A DNA stretch of 64,000 nucleotides, from NCBI GenBank assembly GCA_027625915.1, contig JANTQA010000047.1, forward strand, positions 16,306,001 through 16,370,000, written 5' to 3'. Shown here piece by piece: positions 10,882 to 23,205 of the stretch. Under the pieces are notes generated by a model, which had not been told where the DNA came from, did not search any database, and saw nothing but the letters and a program-made list of their open reading frames with translations. The position numbers were made by a program, and so were the translations under genes. The stretch is from Anaeramoeba flamelloides (taxonomy: Eukaryota > Metamonada > Anaeramoebidae). The first letter of the stretch is position 1, and each line of letters begins with the position of its first letter.

Positions 10882-13800
10882 TTACAGCTCCTTCTTTGTG
10901 ATTAATTCAATTATATTTTTTATTACATATTCATTAGATACCAGTTCTTGATGTTTTATACCAGGGAACCCTTGACAACTATTTTCACTATTATCTGTCC
11001 ATGCTTTACAGAATTGTAAAATTAATTCTTTTGATAATACACCATCCCCATCTTTATTAATATAATAATAATTGCGTTTTGTTAAATCACCCTTAAAAAC
11101 AACTTGTGCACGTGTATTTGTCCCATATCCAAAAAATATTCTTGTTTTTACCTTCGGGGGTTCAAGTATAATAACATCATTCCAAATTGATTTTAATATT
11201 TGAGTTGACTCTTGTGTAAACTCAAGATCATATAATAGACCAAGATAATCATCCTTTGTTGAATAATAGTCTTTGGTGTCAGAGATGACCAGTGGATCAG
11301 GCCATAAAATAGTGTTACTTGGCAAATCAAAATATATACCAGGCCAACTTAAAATCAAGCTTCTGAAAGATCTGTCAGTCATAAAATCATCCCCAAAATT
11401 ATTCCCAAACAACTTTTTCATTGATATTAAATATGTATTAAAATTTTAATAAACCAGATAAAAGAACAAAAAAATTTTAAATGTAATATAAAAAAGAAAT
11501 TATTTCATTCAATTTAGTATTTCAAATTATTAATTTTGTTTCCTGAAAAAATGCGTTAAAGAAAGAAAAAAAATACGAATATGAAAAATTATCTATAAAA
11601 TAAATAAGAAAATATTTAAATAAAAATCATTACTAATGAACGAAGACCCTCAAAGGCGCCACTAAATGCAGGGGCAATTGTAATTAGTTGTTCGATATGT
11701 TTGTCTTTCCATTTTTGTGATTTCTTGGATAAAAAATAGCTACTTAATTTACATCCCATTGAATGACAAATCAGAGTTACCCTTTCATTTTTCATTCCAT
11801 ATGTGTATTCAATTAGACCAGTTAAATCATGAAAATATTGTGTCAAATTACGAGGCGACAAACGAAAATCATAGGGTGCACCAAATAAATCAAAATTTTC
11901 TTGATAGCCTATCGATTTAAAGCCATCCACCATTTTTAGAAAATAATTTTCAAAATGAAAAGTTGGTTCTAAATACACAATTCCATCGATACTGGGTACG
12001 ACTCGAAATTCGGCACCCCTTTTATTTTCAACATGATTTCCGTTCCAAAACAATGTAAAATAATCAATAGAACACTATAGTTGGAAGATAATTTTTAATT
12101 TATTTATTTATTATTGATTTTATAAGATTTTTAAATGGGAAAGTATTATTATATTTTTTGATTGAACAAAAGAGAGAATCTACATTATTATTTAAAATAA
12201 AAAGGGTATTTTATTGATTGTTTGGTGAATACATTTGATGATTATGTTTTGTCGAGTTTTTGTGAATTATATTTTCAAGTCATTAAATTCAAATGAAATT
12301 GGTAAATAATAAAGATGACTGTAATTGGAAGTTTATAATATTAGTGCTGCGGTATTTCAAATGAATCTAAAATATCTATTATAAAATTCATTTCACAATT
12401 AATTATTAGATTTTTGACTTGATGATCACAATTAAAATCTTTCATTATGAAATTTTTCTTTAATTCCTTTTCCAAATCTTAAAAAAAGAAAAACAAAATA
12501 TTGTATTCTTTCAGTATAAAATTCGTTTTAGAACTTCCTAAAGTAACTATTTTTTTCAATTTTTAATTTTAAATAATTGACCCAATAATCATCAACATAA
12601 AAAATCGAAAACTAATTAGTTTTGTTTTTATTTAATAAAGCTGGGAAGTAAAGTCAATATATTTCCAATATTGGTGAAAGAATAGGACAAAATAATGTAT
12701 ATCGTTAAGGGTGGAGGTTCTAAATGAATGATTTGGGCACACCACAAATTCTAAGATTTTAAGATGGGTTGAGACTCTTAAGATCCTTTCTCCAAAGATA
12801 TATATATAAATTACTTTTAAAAAAATTGAGTTTTTTTGAGTTTTTATTTTTTCTTCTTTTGTAAATACAAACTTACTACAAAGAATTAATGAAGAATAGA
12901 CTTGGTTTCTTGGGAAATTATGAAATTTTACTGGGCTATTAGTACTTTTGTAAATATAAATTGACTTTATAAAAAAATTAATTAAATTAATATCTTATTA
13001 GGTTTATTTCTAAGTCATTGATTAGTGAGGTTTTAGAGTAGAAAACCAAAAAAAAACTTTAAAACAACTTTTTTTTTGAAAAAAATAATTTAATATAATC
13101 ATTGAATAAAAGATCTTATGAGCCTTAACCAATGTGAAAAGATAGAATATGTGGTTTATCTGAAGAATTCATTTAGAACGAACATCCTTATTAATTAATT
13201 TTTTTCAAAAATTGAATTTTTTGAGCAATTAATCTACATGTTGCCACAAATTTAAGAAAGATATTTTGTGATTTTGTAGACTCAATCTTTAAATTTGTTG
13301 GTTTGACTTTAAATTTATGGCTAAATGCAGATGTTTTTCTAAATTGTTGGTTTTTTTTACTAATACACTGGATCATTTTTTATAGATGCAATCAACAAAA
13401 ATATTACTATTTTTGACTAATCAAATTTTTAGAGACATTTAAACCAATGGAGAACTTATGAGATTGACGCCCAATAACAACATACTTTAATTTTAGGTTT
13501 TACTGTTGTACACACTAATCCCTTCAAACCAAATTAAATGTATTAAAAATAGATCAAAATATACTGTTATTTGAATTAAAAAAAAAATGGGTAAAAAATT
13601 TCATCTTCTTTTCCTTATATTTTTCTTAATATAAATTGAGTTTTCAAAGAAGCGGGGTGTGATTTGTGTCTCTTTTTGAATTATGAAAAGAGAAGGGAAG
13701 TGTTATATTTTTCGAATTTATTTTTCAAATAGCAGTAATAATGAAGGTTGTTAAAATCTTGAAATACATCATTTCTAATTTATTTTCTCAATACTTACGA

Positions 13801-16790
13801 TGACTTTACCAATATTTCTAAATTTATTGGAATTACTTGTATTTGAATTATAAATGGTGAAGAATTTACACTTCATTTTCTAGATTCCTTTAATATCAAA
13901 TAGAGTTCTCAAACAAGTAGGTAGTAATTTGTAGCTTTGTTTGAAAAAGGAAATTGAAAATTGAGTGAAAATCTTTCCCATTTAATTTTCAAATAGCAGT
14001 AGAAAAAAAAAGTTTCATTTCTTAATTCGACAATCACAGTGATTAAAATCTTATTTCTTCAACAATTTTAAACAAAGTCCTTTCTTATAAAAAAAAACAC
14101 ATAAATTTGCAAGGAAGACACAAGTGTAAATAAAAAGGAATGTTGTAAAAAATAGATTTCTTACAATTATAGAGATCAATAAAGATTTACATGAATTTGT
14201 CCAAATTCTGATAATAGAAAACCAAACAAGCACTTTTATTTTTAAGCTCAAAGGGATTTTCAATATAAAATCGTTTGAAAAATACCAATTACATTTTTTG
14301 AAAAAATTTTTTTTTTGAAAATTGAAAGATTGATATTTCACAATCATGAAAAAATTATTTCAAAAAAAAATTAAATATTAACTAATTTTACCCTTTTTAC
14401 CAACTTCAATTAGAATAAACACTATTGGTTAAAAAGATCTTTGATCAAAAAATATTTTTAAAGATATTTTACAATTTAAGTTGAAAAATCCAATTTTCCA
14501 GGTTCTATGAATATTTTTTTTCAGATTTTAATAGTAAAAAATTTGAAAACTTTTTTCTTCAAAGATAAGAGGTCATTTTATAATCTAGTAGAAGTATTTT
14601 AAATCTAATGAATATATTTCAAATAGGGAACCAATTGTTTGGACTATTAAAGAATAATTTAATGTTTTAAATTGGAAAAAATATTTTTTCTTTGATTTTC
14701 CGTTAGGTTTTCCAGAATTTAAAAGAATAGAGTAAAATCAAGGATTTTACTCAATTCTTTTGAATTTTGGAAAACCGCCGTTAGCTTTTTTTTAATTTGA
14801 GAAATAAAAAGAAAATTTTTGAAATTTTCTTTTAATTTCTTAAATTAAAAAAAAGCTAGGCACTCTACGGACACTTTCGTTAGGTTTTTTTTAATTTTTG
14901 AAATGAACAGAAAATTTAATAAATTTTCGGTTTATTTCAAAATGTAAAAAAAACCTAGGACACTCTCAATATTTATCATCAGTTATTTTTTTTCTGTGTT
15001 TGAGTTTTTTTAAATGATAAGAGTGTTTTCAAAACTATTAGTTATTATCTCTTCAAAAAAATATTCTAAAGTTGAGCTTAAAGAAAATTCATTGTCACAT
15101 CCATTTAAAATTTTTTACCCCAAAATAGACCTTTTTTTCTAGACAAGAGACTTTTAAAAACCGTGGTACTATTAACAACATTAAATACAATAGTCTCAAG
15201 ATTTTTAAGAACTGGGATATTGATTATATTGTGAATAAGCTCAAGTAACAAGTCTGAAATGATAATTGAAATTGTAGTTTTGTCTAACTTTTTTTTTTCA
15301 ATTTGATTTTTTCATACTAGTGTTGTCAAACTATTTTTTGATTACAATTATTATTATTCTATTAAGATAATCAGATATAATATTTAATATTACCAAAAAT
15401 TGTATAAAGGCATGGAAATCTTTATTTATCTCTAAAATTGTAAAAACTCTATTTTTTACAACAATCTTATTTATTTGAGTGGATTATCTGTCTTTACCAA
15501 CCAATTTCTGTATTTTTTTTTGGAAAAACATATGACACACTTATTTCAAGATTAATTCAATTTAATAAAAGAAAAAAAGATAGTAGCATGGGGAAAATAG
15601 TTGTAAAAAAAAAAAAAAGAATTTATTGTTAAATTTATTCTTAAAAGTATTTTAAAAAAATACAGGTAAACAATTTAATTACTTTAACAATCGAAAAATG
15701 AATTTGATTTGATCAAGAATACCATTTCAAGATTTTTTTTTGAATAAAAGATTTTTTTATCAAAATACAACTGCTAAAATTACAATAATAAAGTTTTAAC
15801 AAATTCTCAAAAATTTCAAACATAAGTTCTTTTACTTCCATGTTGAAATTATTTTAGTTTAAGATTTGATATCACTTATGAAAATAAGTGAAATTTTCTT
15901 GAGGGAAAGTTCTACAGAGAATCAAGTCACAAAAGGTATATTTTTTTTTAATCAGAGAAGGAATTTTCAACAAAAGAACATATTTTAAAAATCAAATATC
16001 ATACTGTAAAAGAGTTTTGAAACAAGATTAGAGTTGTCAGTAATTTTGTTTTTCAAAATAGAGGATTTGTCACCAAAAACATATTAAGATTTATCCAAAT
16101 CTACTGATCGATTTGAAAAATTTGTATTCTTTACACTAAAAAAAAACTTAAGACTTTAAAAAAGCTTTATCACTTTACAACTCGTTCCATTGTAAATTCT
16201 TTGAAAGTATTTGAAAGTTTGAAAAAGCTGATCGCTTGATAAAAGTCATGAGATCTTTTAAAGTGTTCAAATGGAAAAGAGTTTCCTTTTTTGAAAAAGC
16301 TTGTTTTTGTGGTGTTGGTATCAATCTGAAAAACGATCAAAATGGGAAAAAAAAGAAAAATATAAAGTTTACCTCGGAAATGATTGGTAAAAAATCGTCA
16401 AGTGAGATCCATAACAGATACCAGTCTTTATTTGAACTGCAAAACCAGTGTTTTGAATGGAAGTGATTCAATTTTGCTTCAATTTTTGATCCTCCAAAAC
16501 CCGGTATTATAATTATAGGTTTTTTTGGTTGTTGATCAGAGACTCTTATCGAAGCATTTTCAATCACACTTTTGTGTTCTATTCTCTCAACGGGGATTTT
16601 CTTTTTCAATTAGAAAACAATAATTAGAAAGAAATGATTACTTAAAAAGTATATGACAAAGATAAAAAAAAAAGTTTCCAAATATCAATAAAAAAAGACA
16701 TACCTTTGAAGTGTTGACTTGATTCAGAGGCAAATTTATGATAATTAACAAAAGTGAAAAAGTTAATATAAAATCAGAGTTAAATTGCAT
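10882..16790 (-). CDS. Secreted LCAT / lysosomal phospholipase A2-like acyltransferase
   Basis: Four exons, all phase 0: 16790-16704, 16600-16373, 12074-11634 and 11412-10882, giving 428 residues, close to the usual 410-440. Exon 1 encodes a signal peptide (SLLLIIINLPLNQV). Exon 2 has the oxyanion-hole motif PGFGGSKIEAKL near residue 62. Exon 3 has the nucleophile elbow CHSMG with serine near 210 and the APYDFR block. Exon 4 has GYGTNTRA, the likely catalytic aspartate in DGDGVL near 375 and histidine in GIKHQ near 406. The family transfers or hydrolyses phospholipid acyl chains; the signal peptide suggests lysosome, phagosome or secretion. Intron 2 is about 4.3 kb and carries inverted-repeat elements and a hairpin array; introns 1 and 3 are 103 and 221 bp. 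The elbow is CHSMG rather than the usual AHSMG. Lysosomal PLA2G15-like versus LCAT-like specificity cannot be told. Confidence 0.92.
12705..13193. mobile_element. Inverted-repeat element N, copy 1
   Basis: Ends are inverted copies of about 45 bp: left AAGGGTGGAGG then TTCTAAATGAAT, right (reversed) AAGGATGTTCG then TTCTAAATGAATTC. Both continue to a CACACCACA-like block and GTTGAGACTC-like block. No coding frame. Lies in intron 2 of the acyltransferase. A second copy is at 51150-51637. Confidence 0.7.
13195..13345 (-). repeat. Repeat H copy 2
   Basis: Reverse copy of 17572-17712: on the minus strand TTTAAAGATTGAGTCTAC, CACAAAATATCTTTCTTAAA and GTAGATTAATTGCTCAAAAA in order. Abuts element N. 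Confidence 0.7.
13562..13737. mobile_element. TA-flanked MITE J, copy 1
   Basis: Inverted ends TACTGTTATTTGAA and, reversed, TACTGCTATTTGAAA. The inner part has GAGTTTTCAAAGAAGC and TTTGTGTCTCTTTTTGAA, as in the three other copies. TA at both ends suggests a Tc1/mariner-type source. Confidence 0.75.
13834..14001. mobile_element. TA-flanked MITE J, copy 2
   Basis: Same family 97 bp after copy 1: ends TACTTGTATTTGAAT and reversed TACTGCTATTTGAAA, inner GAGTTCTCAAACAAG. Two neighbouring copies in one intron. Confidence 0.75.
14700..14967. repeat. Hairpin-module array 1
   Basis: Three palindromes in a row. The first has arms TTTTCCAGAATTTAAAAGAA and TTCTTTTGAATTTTGGAAAA. The second has arms TTTAATTTGAGAAATAAAAA and the reverse. 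The third has AAATGAACAGAAAAT / ATTTTCGGTTTATTTCAAAA. Each starts with CGTTAG and ends with CTAGG; the linker CACTCTACGG separates them. No LINE sequence is visible at this site, inside the acyltransferase intron. Confidence 0.85.
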
Positions 16791-17571
16791 CAAAATTAAG
16801 AAGAATAATAAATGTTTTGTAAGGGAAAAAAGGTCAAAAGAACAAAAAATAATAATAAATTAAATATCTACTTTTTAAGTTCTAATTGTGGGACAATATC
16901 CAATGCTTCAATTAGTCTCAACTCTTCAAAATTTAATTTTGTTTGGCGATAATTTATTTCATTTTTATTGAAAAAAATGATAAGAATCCTCAAAAAGTAA
17001 CATTTTATTATTAAGTTGTTGTTGAATGATTCTGTGTTGGATCACAACAAAATTTTCAAAGATCAAAATTATAATACCCTCTCCGATTTTATTTTATTAA
17101 AGAATGTTAGTTAATAAGATATTTTAGTAATCCAATTAAATGACCTAACTTAACTGATAAGCAGATTAAAAAAATAATTCTTTAAAAATTTTTGATCAAA
17201 TTCTATTTTTTTTTCCGAGTTTTTTCAAGCTATAATCTTGAATAACTTCTCATAATTATCATTAAATTTATAGTAATTAATGAATGATTTTTAATATTTT
17301 TTTAACTCTTTAATTCATCTTATTTTTGCAAGGGGAAGATTTTAAAACAAAAACAAAAAAGATTTTTTTGAAATGAAATTAATTTAAGGGATTAGCCTCT
17401 ACCAAGGAGAACCCTAAAATTTATATATTTTGTTATTGAGTGTAAAACATATTTGTCAGTCAGGGTTCAAATGTCTCTAAAAAATTTGGATCATAAAAAA
17501 GTACTATTTTCAAATCTAGCCAATGAAAAATGCTACTTATATTAGAAAAACAAATATTAATTTCAGAAATA

Positions 17572-17712
17572 AATCTAGATTTCGCCATAAATTTAAAGAT
17601 TGAATTATCAATATTCAGACTACAAAGTCACAAAATATCTTTCTTAAATTTATGGCGAAATGTAGATTAATTGCTCAAAAAATTCAATTTTTTAAAAAAA
17701 TTAAATAATTTA
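17572..17712 (+). repeat. Repeat H copy 3, clear hairpin
   Basis: Arms ATTTCGCCATAAATTTAAAG and CTTAAATTTATGGCGAAAT flank a spacer of about 50 bp, then GTAGATTAATTGCTC. A folded single strand would give a stem near 20 bp. Confidence 0.75.
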
Positions 17713-18002
17713 CTATTTGAGTATTTTATCAAATTATTTCTGACACCTTGGAAAAAAATTGGTGTTAGAAAAAAATCCAAAAAGGTAACAAAAAAGATCC
17801 TGTATTCGGTGTTTTTTTCTTAATATTTATCGAGTCAATTGTGAAATTAAAAAATGAAACAATAGTTAATTTGGGGTGGATTTAAATTTTAAAATTATAG
17901 ATAGAGCAATTTTTTAAATGTGAGTACTTTTTTTTTTCAAAAATTGTCAGAATTAAAATATTTTTATGGTTTTCTGTTTTAATAAATGTATATTTTTACT
18001 GA

Positions 18003-18150
18003 AAAAAGTCCTCTCCTTTAGATATTAATCTCTACACCATATTTAAAGGTCGATACCTCACTTTATTAAAACACAAAATGTTTAAAAACTTTTAATTTTG
18101 ATAATAATTTACACTTTTTTAAAATAAAAAACTTCAAAAAACTTGTTAAA
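18003..18150 (+). repeat. Dispersed repeat F
   Basis: Resembles 63378-63480 in order of blocks (AATCTCTACACCATATTTAA, then GGTCGATACCTCACTTT, then TTTTTTAAAA). Short and diverged. Confidence 0.4.
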
Positions 18151-18659
18151 ATCAGCTGACATCTTTATAAACTCTGTACTGAAATATTATAATTTTGGTT
18201 TCGATATTTTGGTTGAGAAAAGTAAAAAAAAATCAATATCATAAAATATAATGACAAATTGGATAGTGTGATTGTAAGTAAAAAATCTAAAATTAAATAT
18301 TTTTCCATAATATTTTACATGAATTTGCTCGAAACATTTGTTTAAGGAGTAAAATGATAATTTACTCTCAATTAGAGTATATTTTAAATATTGTTGAAAC
18401 TATAGTGACATTCAACACTTTACACCAAGAAGAAATAATGGGATATTTAGATATTACTAATAATAAAAATAAAGTCAAGATTTGTAACTAATTGAAAATA
18501 AATTTTTGAGTTTGCAATATATTATTTATAATCCCAGGTTATGGGTTTGTTCTTTATTATGGTAATCTTGTTATAAAATTTTAACACTACTGCGAATCCA
18601 GGACGTGGATAGTTTTTAATTTGATCAGGCAAATAATATTATTAGTATTTTTTTAAATA

Positions 18660-19800
18660 TTTTAATGGATCAATCCTCGAAAACAAGGTAAAATTTTTAA
18701 AATATGTTATCTGTGATATTCTCTACTTAGCAAATTTTGTCTGTGTTGAGTTTCAAAAAATTCTCATCAACAAAGAAACCCAAAAAAGTATATTTTTCTA
18801 TGAGATCAATATTATTATTTCCATTTTGAAAAGATAAAAAAAACATATTAAATTCTTTTAATTTCACACATTATTTAAACTTTTTTACTCTTTTTATTGC
18901 GATTTCGATAATTTTTATATAATATAATAGATATTCTTTATTGACAGGAATATTAATATAAAGATTTTTTTTTCTGAGATAATTCTTTTGGTTAAATAAA
19001 AAAAATTATTACAAGAAATAATTGAAAGATAATTGAATTTATTTAAAAAGGGTAGTTGTAATAATGTTTTTTTTGAAAGTAATTTAAAAATCCTACTCCA
19101 AAATTTTGTTTTACTTTTAATATAAAATTAGATTTTTGACAATGTAATTTTGATAAAAGAAATTTTGGAATATTGGAATTATATCTCAAAAAACAAACTC
19201 AATTTTTTTTCGATAAAAATGATTTAAATTGCTATGAGGTTTCGTGTGAATAAGTTCAAACAATTTGTTAAAAATTTTTTTTTTGTAAAATTCGAAATTT
19301 TTTTGCAATTTTTTTTGATTTTAAAAAAATCAGAAAATAACTTTTTTAAAACCTTAAAGGATAAAATTTTTTTGCTTAATAGATCTTAATTTCATTGAGC
19401 AACTTTGATTAAACTTCTATCATATATTCATTTATTGAATCACGTATACCTCAACTTCTATTAGTTTTTAAAGGTAGATATTTGTATTGGAATAAAAATT
19501 AAAAAGAATAACCAAATAAAAAACCAGCTTTCAAAATCAAAACTTACCAACCTAAAACTAAAAATATGATATATATTTTCTAAGAATTAACTTAATTGTT
19601 TAGTAAAAAATAATAGGTTACTTTTTTTCTTTTATTATTGGAAATATGTGTATTTTAGATTTCAAAAAATAGACTTAAATTAATAAATTGTTGGGATCGT
19701 TTAACTCATCCATTTCATAAGTCGAAACACAAAATACAAAAAAAAAATTTCAATGTCTTTATAAGATTTGAATATATTGTAAAAAAAATAAGACTCCCTA
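18660..19800 (+). repeat. Long dispersed repeat D, copy 2
   Basis: Direct copy of 1785-3030, lacking the LINE tail and the tandem repeat found there. Confidence 0.75.
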
Positions 19801-20075
19801 AATTATTTTTTTTATTATTTTTTCAATTTGGATGAATTATTTTTAATTTTCCCTTCTCCCAAGAATACGATAACTTAAAAATATTTTAAAAAATCTTAAT
19901 TTATTTTTTTTTAGTTCAAAATCGTGAGATTTTATGATCTTGAAGGTTTGAAATTTAAACTCAAATAATAGAGGAAAAAATAGATCTTCAAGTTGTTTTT
20001 GTAAACTGAAACCCACTAGATTTATAAACCCCAATTCAATTTTTTTAACATACAAAAATTCAATTTTTATAAAAA

Positions 20076-20640
20076 AAATCAAATTTTTTTTTTTTTGTCT
20101 TTTATTTTGAAGGGAGGAAATCAATTTCCTCTTACAGCCCTAATTTCTAAATTTTTGTTTAGAAATCACAATAAAGAATCATAATTCTCTTTATCATTAA
20201 CTAATGATAAAATAAACAATGAGTCTTTATTTCGAAATAATATCAAAGATATTATTCTTATTATTTTTGTTAATTTGAATTAAATCTTTAATCCAAATTA
20301 TTCGATTTTCTTTATAGAATGGACAGTCCCATAAAAAATGATCGATATCTTCATCTGTATCTAGGTTTAATTTATTTTTTTTGCATAAGTTGCAAAATTT
20401 TGTTTTTGTTTTATTCTTATCATAAACATAAGAATATCTATTTAGATAATTTGTGAAATTTCTTAGTTTTAAGATGGAAGTAGAGCCCTTCCATTTTAAA
20501 TATTTTTGTTTTGTGTTTATATTGTTATTGTATCTAATAATTTTTAAATATTCCTGGCCTTTCCACCCAGTGCTATTTATTATTAAATTTTCTCTAAATT
20601 GATTAAGATTTGCATTTAGCAATTTAAAAAAAAATCAAAT
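20076..20640 (-). mobile_element. LINE 3' end, best preserved C-terminus
   Basis: The minus strand keeps a 131-codon frame (20622-20227) of a non-LTR retrotransposon C-terminal region. It has GWKGQEYLKII, KWKGSTSILKLRNFTNYLNR, then a zinc knuckle C-X2-C (FCNLCKK) and H-X4-C (DHFLWDCPFY), then WIKDLIQINKN. One frameshift and one stop follow before the 3' hairpin GAGGAAATTGATTTCCTC and the A-rich tail. It is 5'-truncated and carries no hairpin array, so it serves as the reference for the interrupted copies. Confidence 0.88.
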
Positions 20641-21843
20641 TTAATCAATTCAAGAACAAATACCAAATTAGAACCAAATCATAAATTGAAATGTAAACAC
20701 TTTTTGATAAATTACAATATTCAAAAAACAAATAAAATAAATAATTATCAATTAAAATTAATAAATCAAGAATGTGTTCAAAAATTTTGGAGAGAGTAAA
20801 ACAGTAAAAGGTATTGGTAAATTTGACAAAATTTTATTAAGTATATTGATCGACCAAATTATCAGATACCATCAACCAATTTTATTTGAGTTCTTCTATT
20901 TTGAACAAAAAAACTTTAACCTTATATAAATCATTTTAAAAAAATTGATAAATTTAAACAAATTTTGTTATTCAAAAAATGAAATGAAAACAAATAACAA
21001 AACAATGAAAAAATGATTGTAATATTTTTGGTCAATCAAAATTATTTCCAATTTGAATAAAATTGTATTATAGTGGCTTTTTGGAACGTTTTATATACGT
21101 GAAACATTTTGAATTTTATTTTATGTATCTAATAAATTGATTTATAATATATTGTCGTTTTAAAAAGTTATGAACATATTTTTTTTAAAAATAAAATATG
21201 GGAATAGATCAATCAAAGATTGTCTGTAGTTTTATCACAAATTCATGAAAACTTAATGATTCATATTATTTTAAAAGGATATAATATTTAGAAATTAAAA
21301 AAAATTACTACCTTTTTGAAAAAGTTGACAAAATTGTTCTTTAAAAGTTTGAATATAAAGGATCTATAGAGTTTTCTATTGAAACTTTTTCTAAATTGAC
21401 TCAATTATTGATAAATTGATCTTTTAATGATGTCAATTTTTAGAAAAATTATCAACACAATGTAGAAATTATGTATCAACTAAATTTGTAAAAAATGAGA
21501 CAATAATTCAAAAAATTACAATTTCAGCACTAATAAAATTAATAGGGATTTTCAAAAATATTAAAAAAATTATTACAAATTGACAATTTAGTAATTGGTA
21601 TCTTTATATTTTTACCTTAATGCTGATTATCACAAATTTTTTTTATTTTTTTTACTGAAAATCAAAAATATTTCTCATAATATTAAAAAGTCGCAAAAAT
21701 CGGCTACTTCACATTACTCTAAAACAAAATTTGTTATCAATTGAGAAAATTTTTTGGTTTTCATTAATAGTTGGAAAAATTACTTCGAAAGCCAATAAAC
21801 ATTCAAAAAAATATTTAATAATAATATAATTGATATTTTATGA
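20641..21843. other. Intergenic, nothing recognised
   Basis: AT-rich with no frame or repeat that I can support. Confidence 0.55.
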
Positions 21844-22043
21844 TACCGTCAGTTCCACTTTTAAGGCACAAACAATCAATGAAATTTAAGGCACAAAAAA
21901 ATCTTAAATTAAGACACAAAATTTGTAATTTTTTTTTTTACAATTTATTTTACTAGAATCTGAATTTTGTGCCTTAATTTGAGATTTTTATTCTGCCTTA
22001 AATTTCGTTGAAAGTTTGTGCCTTAAAAATGGAACTGACTGTA
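21844..22043. mobile_element. TA-flanked hairpin MITE G, copy 1
   Basis: About 85-bp inverted arms. Left TACCGTCAGTTCCACTTTTA, right (reversed) TACAGTCAGTTCCATTTTTA; both continue AAGGCACAAAC...GAAATTTAAGGCA...AAATTAAG. TA at both ends and CAGT-like tips fit a Tc1/mariner source. Nearly the whole 200 bp can fold into one hairpin. Confidence 0.88.
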
Positions 22044-22143
22044 AATATTTTTTTGTAACAGGTATAAATTATATCTTCAAATCTTGAATTGTTTTTTTTA
22101 TTATTATTGCTGTTTAAGAGACGAATTTTAGTTCCTCTTGTTT

Positions 22144-22241
22144 GCCGTTAGGTTTTTTTAATTTAAAAGAATTGAGAAAAAATTTAGATTTTTCTCTATT
22201 CTTTTGAATTATGGAAAAGCTAGGCACACTACGGCACTACC
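22144..22241. repeat. Hairpin-module array 2 (LINE site 3)
   Basis: One palindrome with AATTTAAAAGAATTGAGAAA / TTTCTCTATTCTTTTGAATT arms, bounded by GCCGTTAGG and CTAGGCACACTACGGCAC. It lies between the LINE frame end (AATTAAGG) and its 3' hairpin. Confidence 0.8.
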
Positions 22242-22609
22242 TTAATTCCTAAATTTTTATTTAGAAATTTTTTTAAAGAACCAAAGATAACTTTTTTTTT
22301 CAATAGAGCTAAATAAAGTTATAGAGTCTTTTTCTGTTAATAATATTAAACAGATTATCGTTTTTTAATATATGAGATATATTGATTATTTTTAATTCAG
22401 ATATCCAGATTTTACGATTTTTTTCATAGGCTGGGCAGTACCTGAGAAAATCATCCAAATTTTCAATAACATCTAAATTATTTATTTTTCTGCATAATTC
22501 TCAAGATTGATTTATCTTCGTTCATAACATAAGAATACCTGTTTAAATAATTTGTGAATGTTCTAAGATTTAAGATTGAGGTAGAACCTTACCACTTTAA
22601 ATATTTTTT

Positions 22610-22788
22610 GTCGTTAGGTTTTCCAGAATTTGAAAGAATTGAATAAAATCTTTGATTTTTCTCTATTCCTTTGAATTCTGTACAACGGCCCTTAGCTTTT
22701 TTTAATTTGAGAAATAAAAAGATAATTTCTGAAATTTTCTTTTTATTTCTAAAATTAAAAAAATCTAGGCACTTGACGACACGACTGT
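22610..22788. repeat. Hairpin-module array 3 (LINE site 2)
   Basis: Two palindromes (TTCCAGAATT type, then TTTAATTTGAGAAATAAAAA type) between TCGTTAGG and CTAGGCACTTGACGACACGA. It interrupts the LINE frame between the NIN block and the KWKG block. Confidence 0.82.
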
Positions 22789-22831
22789 TTATTAATATTT
22801 CCTTGAATAGTAATGATTTTTAGATATTTTC

Positions 22832-23205
22832 ATGGAGTATTGTAGAGTGCTGTAGAGTGCTGTAGAGTGCTTAGGTTTTCTTGAGGTTTTTTGTTTTATT
22901 TGTCAAGTGTCATAAGTTTTTTTTCACTTTTTGTAATAAACCGAAAATTTATTAAAATTTTCTGTTCATTTCAAAAATTAAAAAAAACCTAACGAAAATA
23001 TATCGATTTTCCTTTTAAACAGAAAACTCCAGAAAAGCTAATGAAGGTTTTCTAGAATTCAAAAGAATAGAGAAAAATCTTAGATTTTACTCAATTCTTT
23101 TAAATTCTGGAAAACCTAACGGCATTTTTTTTTAATTGAAGAAATAAACCGAAAATTTTTGAAATTTTTCAATTTATTTCTTAAATTAAAAAAAAACCTA
23201 ACAAC
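22832..23205. repeat. Hairpin-module array 4 (LINE site 1), nested
   Basis: Three copies of an 11-bp unit (TGTAGAGTGCT) lead into TTTTCTTGAGGTTTTTTGTT. This opens an outer palindrome that encloses an inner one (AATAAACCGAAAATTT / AAATTTTCTGTTCATTTC) and closes with AACAGAAAACTCCAGAAAAG. Two further palindromes follow. It interrupts the LINE just after the SWKG codons. Confidence 0.85.

Larger units (their letters stand above)
16791..18659. other. Intergenic, no gene seen
   Basis: Upstream flank of the acyltransferase. At 17388 TTAAGGGATTAGCCTCTA resembles the end of the TTAA element at 40794-41398, without a partner that I can find. Holds repeat H copy 3 and a repeat F copy. Confidence 0.55.

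Noticed and set aside
16236-16466. 76-codon plus-strand frame
   Set aside because: Antisense of acyltransferase exon 2.
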